Source: Betaproteobacteria bacterium (GTDB lineage: Bacteria > Pseudomonadota > Gammaproteobacteria > Burkholderiales > Usitatibacteraceae). Taken from it: a DNA stretch of 5,941 nucleotides. The notes beneath the pieces were generated by a model. The model was not told the DNA's origin. It saw only the letters and a program-made list of their open reading frames with translations, and made no database searches. Below are positions 5,556 through 5,941 of the stretch, piece by piece (the first letter of the stretch is position 1; each line of letters begins with the position of its first letter). Position numbers and translations under genes: made by a program. The stretch lies in contig JANYFH010000082.1 of assembly GCA_025362705.1 (NCBI GenBank), forward strand, positions 1-5,941. Reading direction: 5' to 3'.

Positions 5556-5941
5556 ATGGCACAGGAACTTTCATTCACCGGCGAACGATTTCACCCCGAT
5601 CTGGCGGGAGACATGTGGGCCGAGCATTGGCATCGTTACCACTTCGTGCTGCCGCTGGTCGCCGGAAAAAAGGTGCTGGATGTCGCTTCAGGCGAAGGCT
5701 ATGGCAGCGCGCTGATGGCGTCTGTCGCCGCAACGGTGGCCGGGCTCGATGTTTCGCCGGACGCCGTAGCTCATGCGAGCGCCTCCTACGCGAGGCGACA
5801 GAATTTGCGTTTCGCGCAAGGCAGCTGCGCGAAGCTGCCGTTCGACGATGCCAGTTTTGATGCGGTCGTGTCGTTTGAAACCATCGAGCACATTGTCGAG
5901 CAGAACGAATTTCTCGACGAGATCAAACGCGTATTAAAGCC
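5556..5941 (+). CDS. Class I SAM-dependent methyltransferase, N-terminal part (cut by window edge)
   Basis: A cytoplasmic enzyme predicted to transfer methyl from S-adenosylmethionine; the acceptor is unknown. The visible 128 codons, plus CC of a proline codon, show a Methyltransf_11-like Rossmann domain. SAM-binding motif I VLDVASGEGYG is at 40-50, the acidic end of strand 2 is Asp65 in GLDVSP, and the later block is LPFDDASFDAVVSFETIEH at about 94-112, followed by EIKRVLKP. The N-terminal FTGERFHPD and AEHWHRYHF are typical of a subfamily often found in O-antigen or polysaccharide gene clusters, sometimes fused to glycosyltransferases. Whether a fusion follows cannot be seen. Two in-frame ATGs are possible (5547 and 5556) and neither has a Shine-Dalgarno. 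I chose 5556 because of the TATAAT spacing; 5547 would add MHH. A TAG at 5535-5537 rules out any start further upstream. The strong terminator upstream makes this a separate transcription unit. Confidence 0.88.
   Translation, partial: MAQELSFTGERFHPDLAGDMWAEHWHRYHFVLPLVAGKKVLDVASGEGYGSALMASVAATVAGLDVSPDAVAHASASYARRQNLRFAQGSCAKLPFDDASFDAVVSFETIEHIVEQNEFLDEIKRVLK

Overview
The window looks like ordinary chromosomal DNA from a Gram-negative proteobacterium. I infer a beta- or gammaproteobacterium, possibly Burkholderiales or a Pseudomonas relative. The grounds are the GC-moderate composition, an outer-membrane beta-barrel gene, and an operon whose gene order (aotJ-aotQ-aotM-aotO-aotP) matches the arginine/ornithine transport operon of Pseudomonas. 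I could not run a taxonomic search, so the lineage is a judgement.

Positions 1-4408, minus strand: one compact transcription unit that reads right to left. It encodes a periplasmic basic amino acid binding protein (aotJ), two inner-membrane permeases (aotQ, aotM), an AotO-like zinc-dependent acylase of the aspartoacylase/succinylglutamate desuccinylase family, and the HisP-type ATPase (aotP). It then runs, through a 4-base ATGA overlap, into the 5' part of astA (arginine N-succinyltransferase), which leaves the window at base 1. The transporter would import arginine or ornithine, and AstA would commit arginine to the succinyltransferase (AST) catabolic pathway. Uptake and the first catabolic step therefore appear to be made from one message. 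Junctions after aotQ are overlapping or 8-10 bases apart; only aotJ-aotQ has a real gap (67 bases).

Positions 4409-4765: a 357-base intergenic region between divergent genes. On the minus strand it holds a candidate sigma-70 promoter, a strong Shine-Dalgarno for aotJ, and a sequence that fits the Pseudomonas ArgR half-site pattern. On the plus strand it has a good Shine-Dalgarno for the outer-membrane protein gene but no convincing promoter.

Positions 4766-5474, plus strand: a stand-alone gene for a 214-residue outer-membrane beta-barrel protein with a signal peptide and terminal phenylalanine. It is closed by a strong intrinsic terminator (13-bp perfect stem plus T tract).

Positions 5475-5941, plus strand: a short leader followed by the 5' end of a class I SAM-dependent methyltransferase of the 'FTGERF...EH.HRY' type, cut off by the window edge. 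Its start is unusual. There is no Shine-Dalgarno at either ATG, a perfect TATAAT lies 7 bases upstream of the second ATG, and a 12-codon upstream ORF ends in a TAATG overlap with the first ATG.

I see no mobile elements, CRISPR arrays, tRNA or rRNA genes. I found no evidence of a wholly new system. The points most worth following are the uncharacterised AotO enzyme embedded in a transporter operon, the direct fusion of transport and AST genes, and the initiation region of the methyltransferase.
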